DNA of 64,000 bases from Kushneria phosphatilytica. GTDB lineage: Bacteria; Pseudomonadota; Gammaproteobacteria; Pseudomonadales; Halomonadaceae. The DNA lies in NCBI RefSeq assembly GCF_008247605.1, contig NZ_CP043420.1:1922001-1986000 (forward strand). Reading direction: 5' to 3'. A program made the position numbers and the translations under genes. Positions 9,063 through 17,882 of this stretch are shown in pieces. Each line of letters begins with the position of its first letter. Position 1 is the stretch's first letter. The notes under the pieces are model-generated. The model ran no database searches, was not told the origin of the DNA, and saw only the letters and a program-made list of their open reading frames with translations.

Positions 9063-10403
9063 TTAACTGTTGGAGTTACCACCCATCGCCGAAAGTTGCT
9101 GGCTGAGGTAATTGCTGGTTGAGTTGAGGCTTGCCATGGCGCTATCCAATTGAGAGAACTGCTTCTTGTAAAGCGCAATGGTAGAGTCAATGCTGTCCTG
9201 CATATCGGATCTGCGATCCTTCAGACTATCGATGGTAGTTTGAAGACCATTGGTAGCGCTGGTAATCAGTCCGTTATCATCCAGCATGCGATCCATGGAA
9301 TCATTCAGAATACCGGCTATTCCTGAATCACCGGACAGCAGCTTGCTGACATCATCCGGACTATCAGCCAGAGCGGCATCAAGCTTGTCATCATCAATTG
9401 ACAGCTTGCCCGACTTGTCAAAGGAAACGCCCATCTGGGAGAGATACTGATAGCTGCCATCGTTACTGTTCTGGTCGGTTACCAGCCCACGCAAACGATT
9501 TTCCAGCGTACGGATGGTAGAATTACCGGTCAGTATCCCACCCTGATTGGTCTCTGATGAATATGAAGTCAGGGAGTCAATCTTGGAAGCCAGGGTATTA
9601 TAGGCGGAGACGAAATCTTCAACGGCGCCACGCATCGCATCAGTGTCATCAGTCACAGCCACCTTGCTGGAGCCAGTATCATCCAGCGTCAATGTTACGC
9701 CCTGGATCGCTTCCTTGACCGTATTGCTCTGACTGGTTATCGACAGGCCATTAACACTCAACTCTGCATTCTGCGCCGAAACGGTTGTTTGAGTGTTGGT
9801 GAACAGGTCGTTCAGTGCCGTATCACCGCTCACCGCAAAGTTCATGGCTGAATCGGAACCGGTACTGCTGGAGGACAACACCAGACGATAGGGGCTTGCG
9901 CCACCGTCATTGACAATGCTGGCCGTAACGCCGGCATCAGATGAGTTGATGGCATCCCGAATCCCGGCAAGCGTATTATTGCTGTCATCCAGAGTGATGT
10001 CAGTGGCTTTTCCGCCGACCGTAATCTTCACGGTCCCGCTGCCAATTGCCTTGTCAGTTTCGGTCTGGCCCTGCGCGACCTGGGTCTCTCCCTGTGCCAG
10101 CTGGGTGACCTCGATCTGATAGTTACCGGCTACCGCACTCTTGTCAGCTGAAACACCAAGTGAGCTGTTGCTGCTCTCGGCGGCTCTGGATTTGAACAGA
10201 TCCGGTGATTGCAACGCGCTGGCGGCATCCTGAAAACCTTCCACCGCACTGCGGATCTGGCCCATGGCAGTGAATTTGGAACTATAGCTACTGATCTGAT
10301 TGTTGATGGGCGTCAGTCGCTGCTTTTCGCCTGTCGCCAGATCCTGCAACAGACCTGATAGATCCAGCCCGGACCCAACACCGAGCGATGTAATACTCGC
10401 CAT
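9063..10403 (-). CDS. fliD: Flagellar filament cap protein FliD
   Basis: FliD (446 aa) caps the filament and folds incoming flagellin. The N-terminal signature ITSLGVGSGLDLSGLLQDL and the C-terminal coiled region (KKQFSQLDSAMASLNSTSNY) flank a Ser/Thr/Asp-rich, cysteine-free middle, as expected for an exported flagellar protein. The high acidic content is in keeping with a halotolerant organism (inference). It heads the fliD-fliS-fliT-fliK-like-flhB-C operon behind a near-perfect sigma-28 promoter. Confidence 0.97.
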   Translation of the reverse strand: MASITSLGVGSGLDLSGLLQDLATGEKQRLTPINNQISSYSSKFTAMGQIRSAVEGFQDAASALQSPDLFKSRAAESSNSSLGVSADKSAVAGNYQIEVTQLAQGETQVAQGQTETDKAIGSGTVKITVGGKATDITLDDSNNTLAGIRDAINSSDAGVTASIVNDGGASPYRLVLSSSSTGSDSAMNFAVSGDTALNDLFTNTQTTVSAQNAELSVNGLSITSQSNTVKEAIQGVTLTLDDTGSSKVAVTDDTDAMRGAVEDFVSAYNTLASKIDSLTSYSSETNQGGILTGNSTIRTLENRLRGLVTDQNSNDGSYQYLSQMGVSFDKSGKLSIDDDKLDAALADSPDDVSKLLSGDSGIAGILNDSMDRMLDDNGLITSATNGLQTTIDSLKDRRSDMQDSIDSTIALYKKQFSQLDSAMASLNSTSNYLSQQLSAMGGNSNS

Positions 10404-10469
10404 GCTCCATACTCCCGTTCACATGATCCGGCCAATGATAAAGGCCGCATGACAATACCGTTGTTCCGG

Positions 10470-10496
10470 TTATCGGCAGGGAACGGGAGTTGTTTA
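10470..10496 (-). promoter_or_regulatory. Sigma-28 (FliA) promoter for fliD operon
   Basis: Minus strand reads TAAA, 15 nt, GCCGATAA: a full match to the FliA consensus in sequence and spacing. It lies 67-93 nt upstream of the fliD ATG. Confidence 0.9.
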
Positions 10497-10527
10497 TCCC
10501 TTTGAAGGTATTTTTATTGCTCAGCAG

Positions 10528-11340
10528 TTATTCCAGACCGATGAACCCCTGAATATCGTCTGAAACGGCCGCTGCGGCAAAAAACGGATTAAGCAGGCTA
10601 TCGCGTGTATTATAGAGCAGCCGCGCACCTATCTCTCCATCTTCATTGAGCTCTCGAACGCTCCCGCCAGCTTCTTCCAGAACAAGTTGAGCAGCCGCGG
10701 TATCCCATTCGCTTGTTGGCCCCAGACGAGGATAAAAATCAGCACGACCTTCAGCGATCAGACAGAACTTGAGAGAACTGCCAATCCCCTGCCACTCGCT
10801 TTCACGCAACCGTTCCACCAGCGCTTCGGTACTGGCCCCCTTGTGTGACCGACTTCCTACCACCCTCAGCTGATCCTGTTGTGAAGCAGGACGACATCTC
10901 AGCTGCTGCACCTCCTGACCCTCTACCATGAAAGCACCCTGCCCGGCGCTGCCATACCAGCAGATTCCACTGGCTGGTGCGAGGATTACTCCCATGACAG
11001 GTTCATGATCACGGATCAATGCTATATTGACCGTGAATTCCTTGCTGCGACGAATAAACTCCTTGGTACCATCCAGCGGATCCACCAACCAATAGGTCGA
11101 CCACTGCTTGCGCTGCTCGATCTCCTCAGCTGGAGATTCTTCCGAGAGAATCGGCCATTGAGGCGTTAATTGAGCCAGGGCCTCTCTGATAATTCCATGG
11201 GCCGCCAGATCCGCCTCAGTAAGCGGGCTATGGTCCTCTTTCTCTTCCACTTCGAAATCGCGATCATGGATGGCCATGATGGCATTACCCGCCTGTTTGG
11301 CGATGTCGATTACTGAATCCAACAGGGTTCTTTCCGTCAT
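10528..11340 (-). CDS. cysQ: 3'(2'),5'-bisphosphate nucleotidase CysQ
   Basis: Inositol-monophosphatase-fold enzyme that removes the 3' phosphate of adenosine 3',5'-bisphosphate (PAP) made during sulfate assimilation. Metal-binding motifs are present: the ILSEESPAEE glutamates, WLVDPLDGTKEF, and the C-terminal SEWDTAAAQLVLEEAGG. Such phosphatases are lithium- and sodium-sensitive in model organisms. The ATG at 11340 (MTERTLL) is preferred because GAAAGGAAGAG lies just upstream; six codons further up is another ATG. It is flanked by the polysaccharide operon terminator and the fliD promoter, so it is probably monocistronic. Confidence 0.93.
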   Translation of the reverse strand: MTERTLLDSVIDIAKQAGNAIMAIHDRDFEVEEKEDHSPLTEADLAAHGIIREALAQLTPQWPILSEESPAEEIEQRKQWSTYWLVDPLDGTKEFIRRSKEFTVNIALIRDHEPVMGVILAPASGICWYGSAGQGAFMVEGQEVQQLRCRPASQQDQLRVVGSRSHKGASTEALVERLRESEWQGIGSSLKFCLIAEGRADFYPRLGPTSEWDTAAAQLVLEEAGGSVRELNEDGEIGARLLYNTRDSLLNPFFAAAAVSDDIQGFIGLE

Positions 11341-11420
11341 TGCCTCTCTTCCTTTCACGTCATTACCGAGTATCCGGAGCCGGTTACAGCCCGCTACGAT
11401 AGCGGAGATTCAGTCAGCCA

Positions 11421-11448
11421 AAAACAAAAAACCCCGCGTAAGCGGGGT
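11421..11448 (-). terminator. Strong terminator ending the polysaccharide operon
   Basis: Stem ACCCCGC (11431-11437) with GCGGGGT (11442-11448) and a 4-nt loop. On the minus strand it is followed by TTTTTGTTTTT. It lies 25 nt after the last glycosyltransferase gene. Confidence 0.92.
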
Positions 11449-11472
11449 AGAAAGTCATTATCCAGAACACAC

Positions 11473-12477
11473 TTAGCGCCGGGTCTTCAGCCATGTATAA
11501 AAATTGGCCAGCTCAGGGGAAACAAAAAGAAGACGGGTTTTCATGGGCAAATGAAGATGATTGCGACGCACAAAAGGCTTCAACTCCTTGACCCATGCTC
11601 GAATCAAAGGTATTGACTTTATAAACCCATAATAGTTATTAGTAATTATTTTGTAATAAAGCAATGTCTGACACGCCACCAAAATCATGAACTCTTTGCA
11701 AAATGGGGTAGCGCATTTCTCGGCACCCCTTAGATGCACACAGATATGGCTTCCAATATCACTTATATCACTTTGAGTCGGATTGGTTACTATTCCACCA
11801 AAATTGACTCTATAGTACACCAAAGGCTTTTGAGAGGCTGCAACAGCATTTGCTTCAAGATAAACAAAAGGTGTCAAAAAAAGGTCTTCATAACGCTCTC
11901 CTCGAGGAAAACGTAGATTTTCGAAAAGAACCGATCGATAAATACGCGACCATATATACCATTTTGAATTAATGGCAATCTCACGCAACTTTCCGGAAGT
12001 AATTTCACCCTGAAAATCTCCAAAACTGTTAAAAGTCAACAGCTCCTGAGAAACAGTACCATCGTCAGACTCTCTGTATTCAATGGCATTGAATTCAAGC
12101 AAATCATATTTTTCACTGAAAGGTTCGCCAACGAGCTCTGTAACAGTAGAGTAATAATTCTGCGCCCAGAAGTCATCTCCATCCAAAAAGGTTACGTAAG
12201 GTGTATCAAGCAAATCCAGAGCCCGATTTCTGGCTTCACTCGGACCAGAATTTTCCTGGTCTACTAATTGAACATACGCCTGCTTTTGTGGAAAAAGTGC
12301 AATGGTTGCCTCGATAGTCGACAGAGTTTCATCCCTGGAACCGTCATTGACGATAATCAATCTCACCCTGTCATCAATCTGAGATAGAACAGACCGAATG
12401 GCCTGTTCTATGTAATCCTGAACATTATAAGCAGCGACAATAACCGTCAACCAGGGGCGCGAGCCTTTATTTTCCAT
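11473..12477 (-). CDS. Family 2 glycosyltransferase
   Basis: GT-A fold glycosyltransferase of 334 aa, the last gene of the operon. The N-terminal signature LTVIVAAYNVQDYIEQAIRS starts the nucleotide-binding half. LIIVNDGSRDET and the DXD-type motif FLDGDDFW (about residue 100) bind the metal and sugar nucleotide. The acceptor side after residue 200 is not diagnostic. It probably adds one sugar of the exopolysaccharide repeat on the undecaprenyl carrier at the inner membrane face; donor and linkage cannot be told. Base composition is AT-rich compared with flanking housekeeping genes. Confidence 0.9.
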   Translation of the reverse strand: MENKGSRPWLTVIVAAYNVQDYIEQAIRSVLSQIDDRVRLIIVNDGSRDETLSTIEATIALFPQKQAYVQLVDQENSGPSEARNRALDLLDTPYVTFLDGDDFWAQNYYSTVTELVGEPFSEKYDLLEFNAIEYRESDDGTVSQELLTFNSFGDFQGEITSGKLREIAINSKWYIWSRIYRSVLFENLRFPRGERYEDLFLTPFVYLEANAVAASQKPLVYYRVNFGGIVTNPTQSDISDIGSHICVHLRGAEKCATPFCKEFMILVACQTLLYYKIITNNYYGFIKSIPLIRAWVKELKPFVRRNHLHLPMKTRLLFVSPELANFYTWLKTRR

Positions 12478-12489
12478 GTCAAGTAATGC

Positions 12490-13617
12490 TCATTTAACAC
12501 TTACAAGACTTTCCAAATATTCTTGCCATTGAACCACAATGACATCAGAAGTAAATTGGGCAACTGAATCACGAGCACTCCTCGAAAATCTGATACGAAG
12601 CTCGCTGTCCAGGATCAGCCCCATAAGCTGCTGTGCAAAAGCATTAGTATCCCCTTGGTGAACCAGAAAGCCGGAGCCCCCATCCGATATGATTTCAGCA
12701 GGACCTGTATCACAATCAAAGGCAACTATTGGTAAACCATATGACTGTGCTTCAAGCAGAACCATAGGGAATCCTTCGAAACGGGAGGACATGGCCAGAA
12801 TGGAAGCATGACGGTAATAGTAATCTACATCTTTTGTGGCTGGCAAAAACTCGATAGAATTCTTTACCCCCAATTTATGTGCCTGTTGCTTCAGGTTCTG
12901 CTCTTCCTCTCCATCACCTAAAATTCTCAAAATCCAGTTCGCAGTGCCGGCGCTATCTTTATTTTTCATCACTGCCCAGGCTTCAATAAGACGATCAAAA
13001 CCCTTTTGATAATTCAGTCTACCTACAGCCAGCACTATAAGAGTGTCAGGTTGATAATTAACCTCAGGCATTTCAAATGGTACCGGATTAGGAATAGCAG
13101 TAATTGCCCCACGAACACTCGCCCCCTTCTGCCAGTATTCTCGATCTCTTTGCGTTAAGGTTATTATGCCGTGAGTCATTCGTGCAATCAGTCGCCGCCC
13201 CAGAAGCTTGTGCGGTTTGTCCAGATCAAGATTGAAGCTGAAGTGCTCCCAATGAATATGCTTGACATTCAGCCCCGCTACAGCCGGCAGTGCAACCTGT
13301 CCCAAGAGGTAATCCGTATCAATCAGGATATCCTGAGGATGTTGGCGCAGTAGTCTGCGCAAACGCCAGGAAGCCAGGGGGAACCGCCCTAATCGCCGAA
13401 GCATGGCTACCCATTTATTGGTAGAGCGCACCTGGGAGGAAAATAACTGATAAAGAGTTACAGCCTCATGTTTCGGATAGAATGGCTCAAGGCCACCCCA
13501 GAGGCTGATAATAGACACATCAAAGCCTCGCTCAACCAACCTGTTGGCTATAACAGACGTGACCCGCTCTATTCCGGAAGGCATTGATATATTACGAACA
13601 AGAAAACATATACGCAC
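12490..13617 (-). CDS. Family 4 glycosyltransferase
   Basis: GT-B fold retaining glycosyltransferase (375 aa). N-terminal SGIERVTSVIANRLVERGF is the acceptor-side Rossmann start. The C-terminal half has VLAVGRLNYQKGFDRLIEAW and the E-x7-E motif in FEGFPMVLLEAQSYGLPIVA. It is clearly paralogous to the next upstream gene (13693-14808), sharing the GIERV opening and a near-identical E-x7-E region, so the pair arose by duplication or descends from related donors. It starts with GTG at 13617. Confidence 0.92.
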   Translation of the reverse strand: MRICFLVRNISMPSGIERVTSVIANRLVERGFDVSIISLWGGLEPFYPKHEAVTLYQLFSSQVRSTNKWVAMLRRLGRFPLASWRLRRLLRQHPQDILIDTDYLLGQVALPAVAGLNVKHIHWEHFSFNLDLDKPHKLLGRRLIARMTHGIITLTQRDREYWQKGASVRGAITAIPNPVPFEMPEVNYQPDTLIVLAVGRLNYQKGFDRLIEAWAVMKNKDSAGTANWILRILGDGEEEQNLKQQAHKLGVKNSIEFLPATKDVDYYYRHASILAMSSRFEGFPMVLLEAQSYGLPIVAFDCDTGPAEIISDGGSGFLVHQGDTNAFAQQLMGLILDSELRIRFSRSARDSVAQFTSDVIVVQWQEYLESLVSVK

Positions 13618-13692
13618 CGGTAGACCTCGAATCAGGCGGTTTTGAAATTGATAACTATCGTTGTTGCCATACTTGTGGCACCAAAATTCTTA

Positions 13693-14808
13693 TCAGGCTG
13701 TTTTTCGGACGGTAACTGCTTGCATGCACAATGACTGCCACTGCTCTACGATTCTCTCCTGATCAAAGCGCAGTGCGTTACGGCTGGCCTCTTCAGACAT
13801 ACTGGCATAGGTTGCTGGCTCATCAACTACTTTACTAATGGCTTCGGCAAAGCCTTTTGTATCGGATACTGGCACAAGATAGCCATCCTGGCCATGAGTG
13901 ACTATTTCCCGAGGACCGGTCTCGCAATCGAAAGAAACAATAGGCAAGGCAAAAGATTGTGCTTCAATAAGTGACATCGGCAGGCCTTCAAAACGCGAGC
14001 TCATCAGCATCAAATCCGCCTCCCTATAGAAGGATTCTATATCCTGACTCTGCCCATTTAGTACACAGCTATCCTGCAGGCCGCTCTCTAATATCATTTT
14101 TTCCAGCATGGGGCGGTCTTCCCCTTCCCCGACAATGACTACTTTCCAATCAGGGTGATGTTCTGCAAAAGCCTTCCAGGCGGGTATAAGCAGATCGAAT
14201 CCCTTTTGTGCAGTCAACCGTCCTACAGCCAACGCCTTTTTATTATCCGGTTGATGACGAGCAGCAGAGATATTTGAAAAGGGAGTAGGATTGGGAATCT
14301 GAACAAATTTTTTCATATCGGAAAAATTTTCCAGATCCCGCTCTGTGAGAAAAACCACTTTATCGTAGCTTTTGAATGCAACCCTTTTCATTTTTTGAAT
14401 TGTCGAGGAATGACTGGTAAAAGCTACATGCTCACAGGCAATGTGGCATGTGTCTTTCATGTATTTCTTGTTAAAGGCAACAAATGGAGCTGCAAATACG
14501 CTTAGCCTTCCCATTGTGAGATACAGAACGACATCAGGCTGATCTTTTCTCAAAATCGAGAAAGCCTTGTTAAGAACTTTCAGGTAGCCTAACTGACCTG
14601 ATGGAACCGATTGACCAAGAGCTCTGATCTCAACATCGCTGAACGAATAAACAGGTGTTGATGAATCGTCCAGCAATCCTAGAATAGTAACGCGATTACG
14701 CTTGGCAAGTAGTGGCAATATTATGCTACAGACTCTTTCTATCCCTCCGCCTGTACATATATTATCTATTACCACATAAATATCAAGAGAGCATTCATTA
14801 TCACTCAT
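13693..14808 (-). CDS. Family 4 glycosyltransferase
   Basis: GT-B fold glycosyltransferase (371 aa from the chosen start) with ICTGGGIERVCSIILPLLAK at the N-terminus. VGRLTAQKGFDLLIPAW and SSRFEGLPMSLIEAQSFALP lie in the C-terminal donor-binding half. The ATG at 14808 overlaps the upstream gene's stop as ATGA, which decides the start over an ATG six codons earlier. Donor sugar unknown. A 75-nt gap separates it from the next gene of the operon. Confidence 0.92.
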   Translation of the reverse strand: MSDNECSLDIYVVIDNICTGGGIERVCSIILPLLAKRNRVTILGLLDDSSTPVYSFSDVEIRALGQSVPSGQLGYLKVLNKAFSILRKDQPDVVLYLTMGRLSVFAAPFVAFNKKYMKDTCHIACEHVAFTSHSSTIQKMKRVAFKSYDKVVFLTERDLENFSDMKKFVQIPNPTPFSNISAARHQPDNKKALAVGRLTAQKGFDLLIPAWKAFAEHHPDWKVVIVGEGEDRPMLEKMILESGLQDSCVLNGQSQDIESFYREADLMLMSSRFEGLPMSLIEAQSFALPIVSFDCETGPREIVTHGQDGYLVPVSDTKGFAEAISKVVDEPATYASMSEEASRNALRFDQERIVEQWQSLCMQAVTVRKTA

Positions 14809-15875
14809 CCGGCTTTTTCCTTGCACTCTTTTTGCTGAACAAGAGTCTGGTATAAAGTATAGTACTTATCTGCCATTATCTGCCCGGTATATTTTTCCCT
14901 GTAAAGCCTTTTGGCATTTGCCCCCAGCTCATACCTTTCGGAAAAAGCACCTGAAATTGCGCTCCTAAGAGAGCTTATATTATCCAGCTCAAAGAAACAG
15001 CCGGATTCCGGGTTCAATATTTCTCTAAAGCTCGGAATATCCGAACATACACACGGCACTCCAAACGCCAACCCTTCTATCAAAGCCAGACCAAAACCTT
15101 CATCTCGGCTTGCCATGGCATATACGTCATAATATGGCAAGAAATTGACAGCATTCTTTCTGAACCCTGTAAATAGGCAACGATCAGCCACATCAAGCTC
15201 TTTTGCAAGCTGTTCCAAATTCTCACGATAAGGCCCATCTCCTACAACCACCAGAGCGTAATCAGGCATATCCTGTAGCGCCCGGATTATCTGGTCGAGA
15301 CCTTTCCTTTTTATGACATGAGAATTTGAACCAATTAACTTATAGCTTCCCTTTAATTTTTCAATCCTTGTTCTGTCTTCTTCTTTCAATGGTTTGTTAG
15401 AAAGACTAAAGTCCATTCCATTACCTATAACATTCAGGCTTTCCTGCTTAAACCATTTCTTGTAATAACGCTTTGAGTCATTAGTCAGCACAACCAGTGC
15501 GTCAAGCTGGTTCCAGGCCCGGATCCATAACGGCGAAATAACCTTGGAGGCCTTTGCACCATATATATTGTGCATCTCTTCATATACATAATTGTGAATG
15601 GTACTGATATGGACTGTTTTTCTATGTAAAAGGGCAGAGAGTGCAGCGATGCCATCGGGACGCAAACCATGAGAATGTACTACGTCGTAATTTTTTAGCT
15701 CTGAGAAATTTTTGACCGTTAATTTTCTAGCATCCAATAAGTTATCAAAACCTTCCAGGTCTTTACAGTAATAAACCTGAGACTCTACCGAATGAGGTAA
15801 GTGCAAAATATTTTCAGACATTACTTTGCATGGCCCACCCAGCTTAAGGTTCGTAATAATATGGGCAACCTTCAT
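14805..15875 (-). CDS. Family 4 glycosyltransferase
   Basis: GT-B glycosyltransferase (356 aa) beginning MKVAHIITNLKLGGPCKVM. VHSHGLRPDGIAAL sits in the N-terminal half, and ASRDEGFGLALIEGLAFGVP carries the E-x7-E motif. Its sequence is more divergent from the two GT4 genes downstream than they are from each other. ATG at 15875 chosen; a GTG immediately before it is possible. Coupled to the downstream GT4 by a 4-nt overlap. Substrate unknown. Confidence 0.92.
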   Translation of the reverse strand: MKVAHIITNLKLGGPCKVMSENILHLPHSVESQVYYCKDLEGFDNLLDARKLTVKNFSELKNYDVVHSHGLRPDGIAALSALLHRKTVHISTIHNYVYEEMHNIYGAKASKVISPLWIRAWNQLDALVVLTNDSKRYYKKWFKQESLNVIGNGMDFSLSNKPLKEEDRTRIEKLKGSYKLIGSNSHVIKRKGLDQIIRALQDMPDYALVVVGDGPYRENLEQLAKELDVADRCLFTGFRKNAVNFLPYYDVYAMASRDEGFGLALIEGLAFGVPCVCSDIPSFREILNPESGCFFELDNISSLRSAISGAFSERYELGANAKRLYREKYTGQIMADKYYTLYQTLVQQKECKEKAG

Positions 15876-15890
15876 CACAACACACCTTTT

Positions 15891-16940
15891 TTATCCCTGG
15901 CTAGTAAGCAGGAAGTTGAATGCCGAACTGAACAAGAATGTTGGGGCAGCACCAACCATAACAAACAACATCCTTATCACAATTCTGGAATTATCTTCAC
16001 CGAAACTTCGGTCCAGTTCGGCAATGAATAGCGGAGTCACCAAAACCAGCAGCATCATTCCTATTCGTTCCGCTTGTGCAGGACCCAGCACTGGTACAAA
16101 TAGAGCAAATGTAAATAGCGCATAAACTATATAAAAATGCCTTTTAACAAATTTTATTAGTTGAAAATGTGAAAGATAAAGCGCTAAAAAGAACATGGCG
16201 ACAAAAAGGAGTCCATAGGCAAAACTTAAACTCAACCCGGTCGAAGAAGAAGATTTACTTAGCGCCGAGTCTCCCAGAGATGCGTAATAAACACCACCAA
16301 CTTCAAAAAGATAAACAACTCCAAATATTATTTTTTGTGAGACCTTAACTCTTGGGATGGAAAAATTTCGCGTCGCGCTATAAATATAAATTAGCGGCGC
16401 GTAAACAATGGACGCGTTATGAATAAACAGCGCCAAAACACCGAAAAACGCAGCACTATAAACACTCCTTGTGCCAAAAAAAGCATAAATGATAAACATT
16501 GATGCAATAAGCTGACGGTAAATATTTTCATACCCCATCAATGATGGAAAGAAAATCACCATGAATGGAATTGCGTAAAGCGGTATGCTTATATTGCTAT
16601 GACTTCTCCCCAAAGCAATATGCAGTAATGCCAGCCATATCAGATCGATGACCCAAAAGGTCAACTGCTCATCCTGGACCCATTGATAAATGTAACTTGC
16701 GCCTGACCAGTACAGGAACTCCCTGATGAAATAAACATTATTAAGATTGAAAACATAGTCATAATGCAAGGCAGCCGCATAAGTATTCATATCTGTATCA
16801 AGCCCGGCCATGCGCACAATCCATAGAAAAACCGAACTTATAACAAATGATAACACCACCAAGTACTTTTTCTTATTCAGAAAGGTATAGCCGAGCGTTA
16901 GACCCACCATGACTATATAGAGATAAAGTTCCCAATTCAT
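15891..16940 (-). CDS. EpsG/Wzy-like polysaccharide polymerase
   Basis: A 349-residue integral membrane protein with about ten hydrophobic segments. The pattern near the N-terminus (RMAGLDTDMNTYAAALHYDY) and FFGVLALFIHNASIVYAPLI in the middle fit the EpsG family, which joins lipid-linked repeat units in the periplasm, as Wzy does. It is the only candidate polymerase in the cluster. Polymerases are poorly conserved, so the call depends on topology and context. Codon use is strongly AT-biased. Confidence 0.8.
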   Translation of the reverse strand: MNWELYLYIVMVGLTLGYTFLNKKKYLVVLSFVISSVFLWIVRMAGLDTDMNTYAAALHYDYVFNLNNVYFIREFLYWSGASYIYQWVQDEQLTFWVIDLIWLALLHIALGRSHSNISIPLYAIPFMVIFFPSLMGYENIYRQLIASMFIIYAFFGTRSVYSAAFFGVLALFIHNASIVYAPLIYIYSATRNFSIPRVKVSQKIIFGVVYLFEVGGVYYASLGDSALSKSSSSTGLSLSFAYGLLFVAMFFLALYLSHFQLIKFVKRHFYIVYALFTFALFVPVLGPAQAERIGMMLLVLVTPLFIAELDRSFGEDNSRIVIRMLFVMVGAAPTFLFSSAFNFLLTSQG

Positions 16941-17011
16941 AAATTACTCGGCATCCTTGGCAATATACTCATCACTATTTCAAACCATTCAACACCATCA
17001 GAGCAACTTTA

Positions 17012-17836
17012 TCATGTTGCTTTTTTTCTTAAAAAGTTTCTGTAAAACCAATTAAGCCATGTGACGGGTAATAAGCGAAACGGTGCACGAGCCAATGAAT
17101 TGACAAACACATCGTGCCAACCAATGAACCCTATTTCATGAAACTTACGCTGTAAGGCAAGGTCCTGTTTAAAATAGTGCCATCCTCGCCGGCGAGCGAT
17201 CATTCCGTTGCCGACTCTTGCTTTAACAACCACATCAGGTAGATTGTCCATTTCATAACCTGAAGCCAACAATCTTGCCCAAAGGTAATAGTCTTCCATT
17301 CCGAGGAAAGTTTTATACCCCCCCACAGCTTCTATTGCTTTTTTCCTGAAAACAACAGTCATATGATTAACTGGACATCTTTTTTTTGCAAACTTTTTTA
17401 CCTGTTTTATACCTGTTGGCAAAATGCGATAAGAATGCGGACTAGTAGGGTCCGCATCAAATTCAGCAATAGCGCCGCCCAACAGCACCACATCATCAGG
17501 AGCATTGGCAAGATGAGTAATTTGTTTCTCGAATCGATCACTGGTGCACAAATCATCAGCATCCATTCTGGCCACAAGATCATGACTGCAAATGGCCAGA
17601 CCTTGATTAAGTGCTTCTCCCAGCCCCACATTCTGACTTAAAGGAAGAGAGACTATGGGAAGCGTACTCAAAAACTCATTAACAACATTTTTCAGATCCT
17701 CCCCTATGGGCCCATCTTCTACAATAATTATTTCTGATGCCGGAAGAGTTTGCTCAGCAAGACTTGCCAGACAGCTTCTTAGAAAATCTGGCGATTCTTT
17801 ATGATAAACTGAAATCAATACTGAAAAATCAGGCAC
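17012..17836 (-). CDS. Family 2 glycosyltransferase (AmsE-like)
   Basis: GT2 enzyme of 274 aa: FSVLISVYHKESPDFLRSCL at the N-terminus, EIIIVEDGP, and the DXD region LVARMDADDLCTSDRF near residue 95. The central GGYKTFLGMEDYYLWARLL carries the ED-type catalytic base of inverting GT2 enzymes. The overall pattern resembles amylovoran AmsE-type transferases (from memory). GTG start at 17836 with AAGG upstream. It follows the 17883-18827 transferase after 46 nt. Confidence 0.9.
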   Translation of the reverse strand: MPDFSVLISVYHKESPDFLRSCLASLAEQTLPASEIIIVEDGPIGEDLKNVVNEFLSTLPIVSLPLSQNVGLGEALNQGLAICSHDLVARMDADDLCTSDRFEKQITHLANAPDDVVLLGGAIAEFDADPTSPHSYRILPTGIKQVKKFAKKRCPVNHMTVVFRKKAIEAVGGYKTFLGMEDYYLWARLLASGYEMDNLPDVVVKARVGNGMIARRRGWHYFKQDLALQRKFHEIGFIGWHDVFVNSLARAPFRLLPVTWLNWFYRNFLRKKAT

Positions 17837-17882
17837 GTTATTTACCTTAAATATAAATCTTGATTAAAAAGTGGGATTTTGC

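Noticed and set aside
17002..17027. AGCAAC/GTTGCT hairpin followed by seven T on the plus strand
   Set aside because: No plus-strand gene precedes it, and it mostly encodes the Lys-rich C-terminus of the glycosyltransferase, so the T-run reflects AAA codons.
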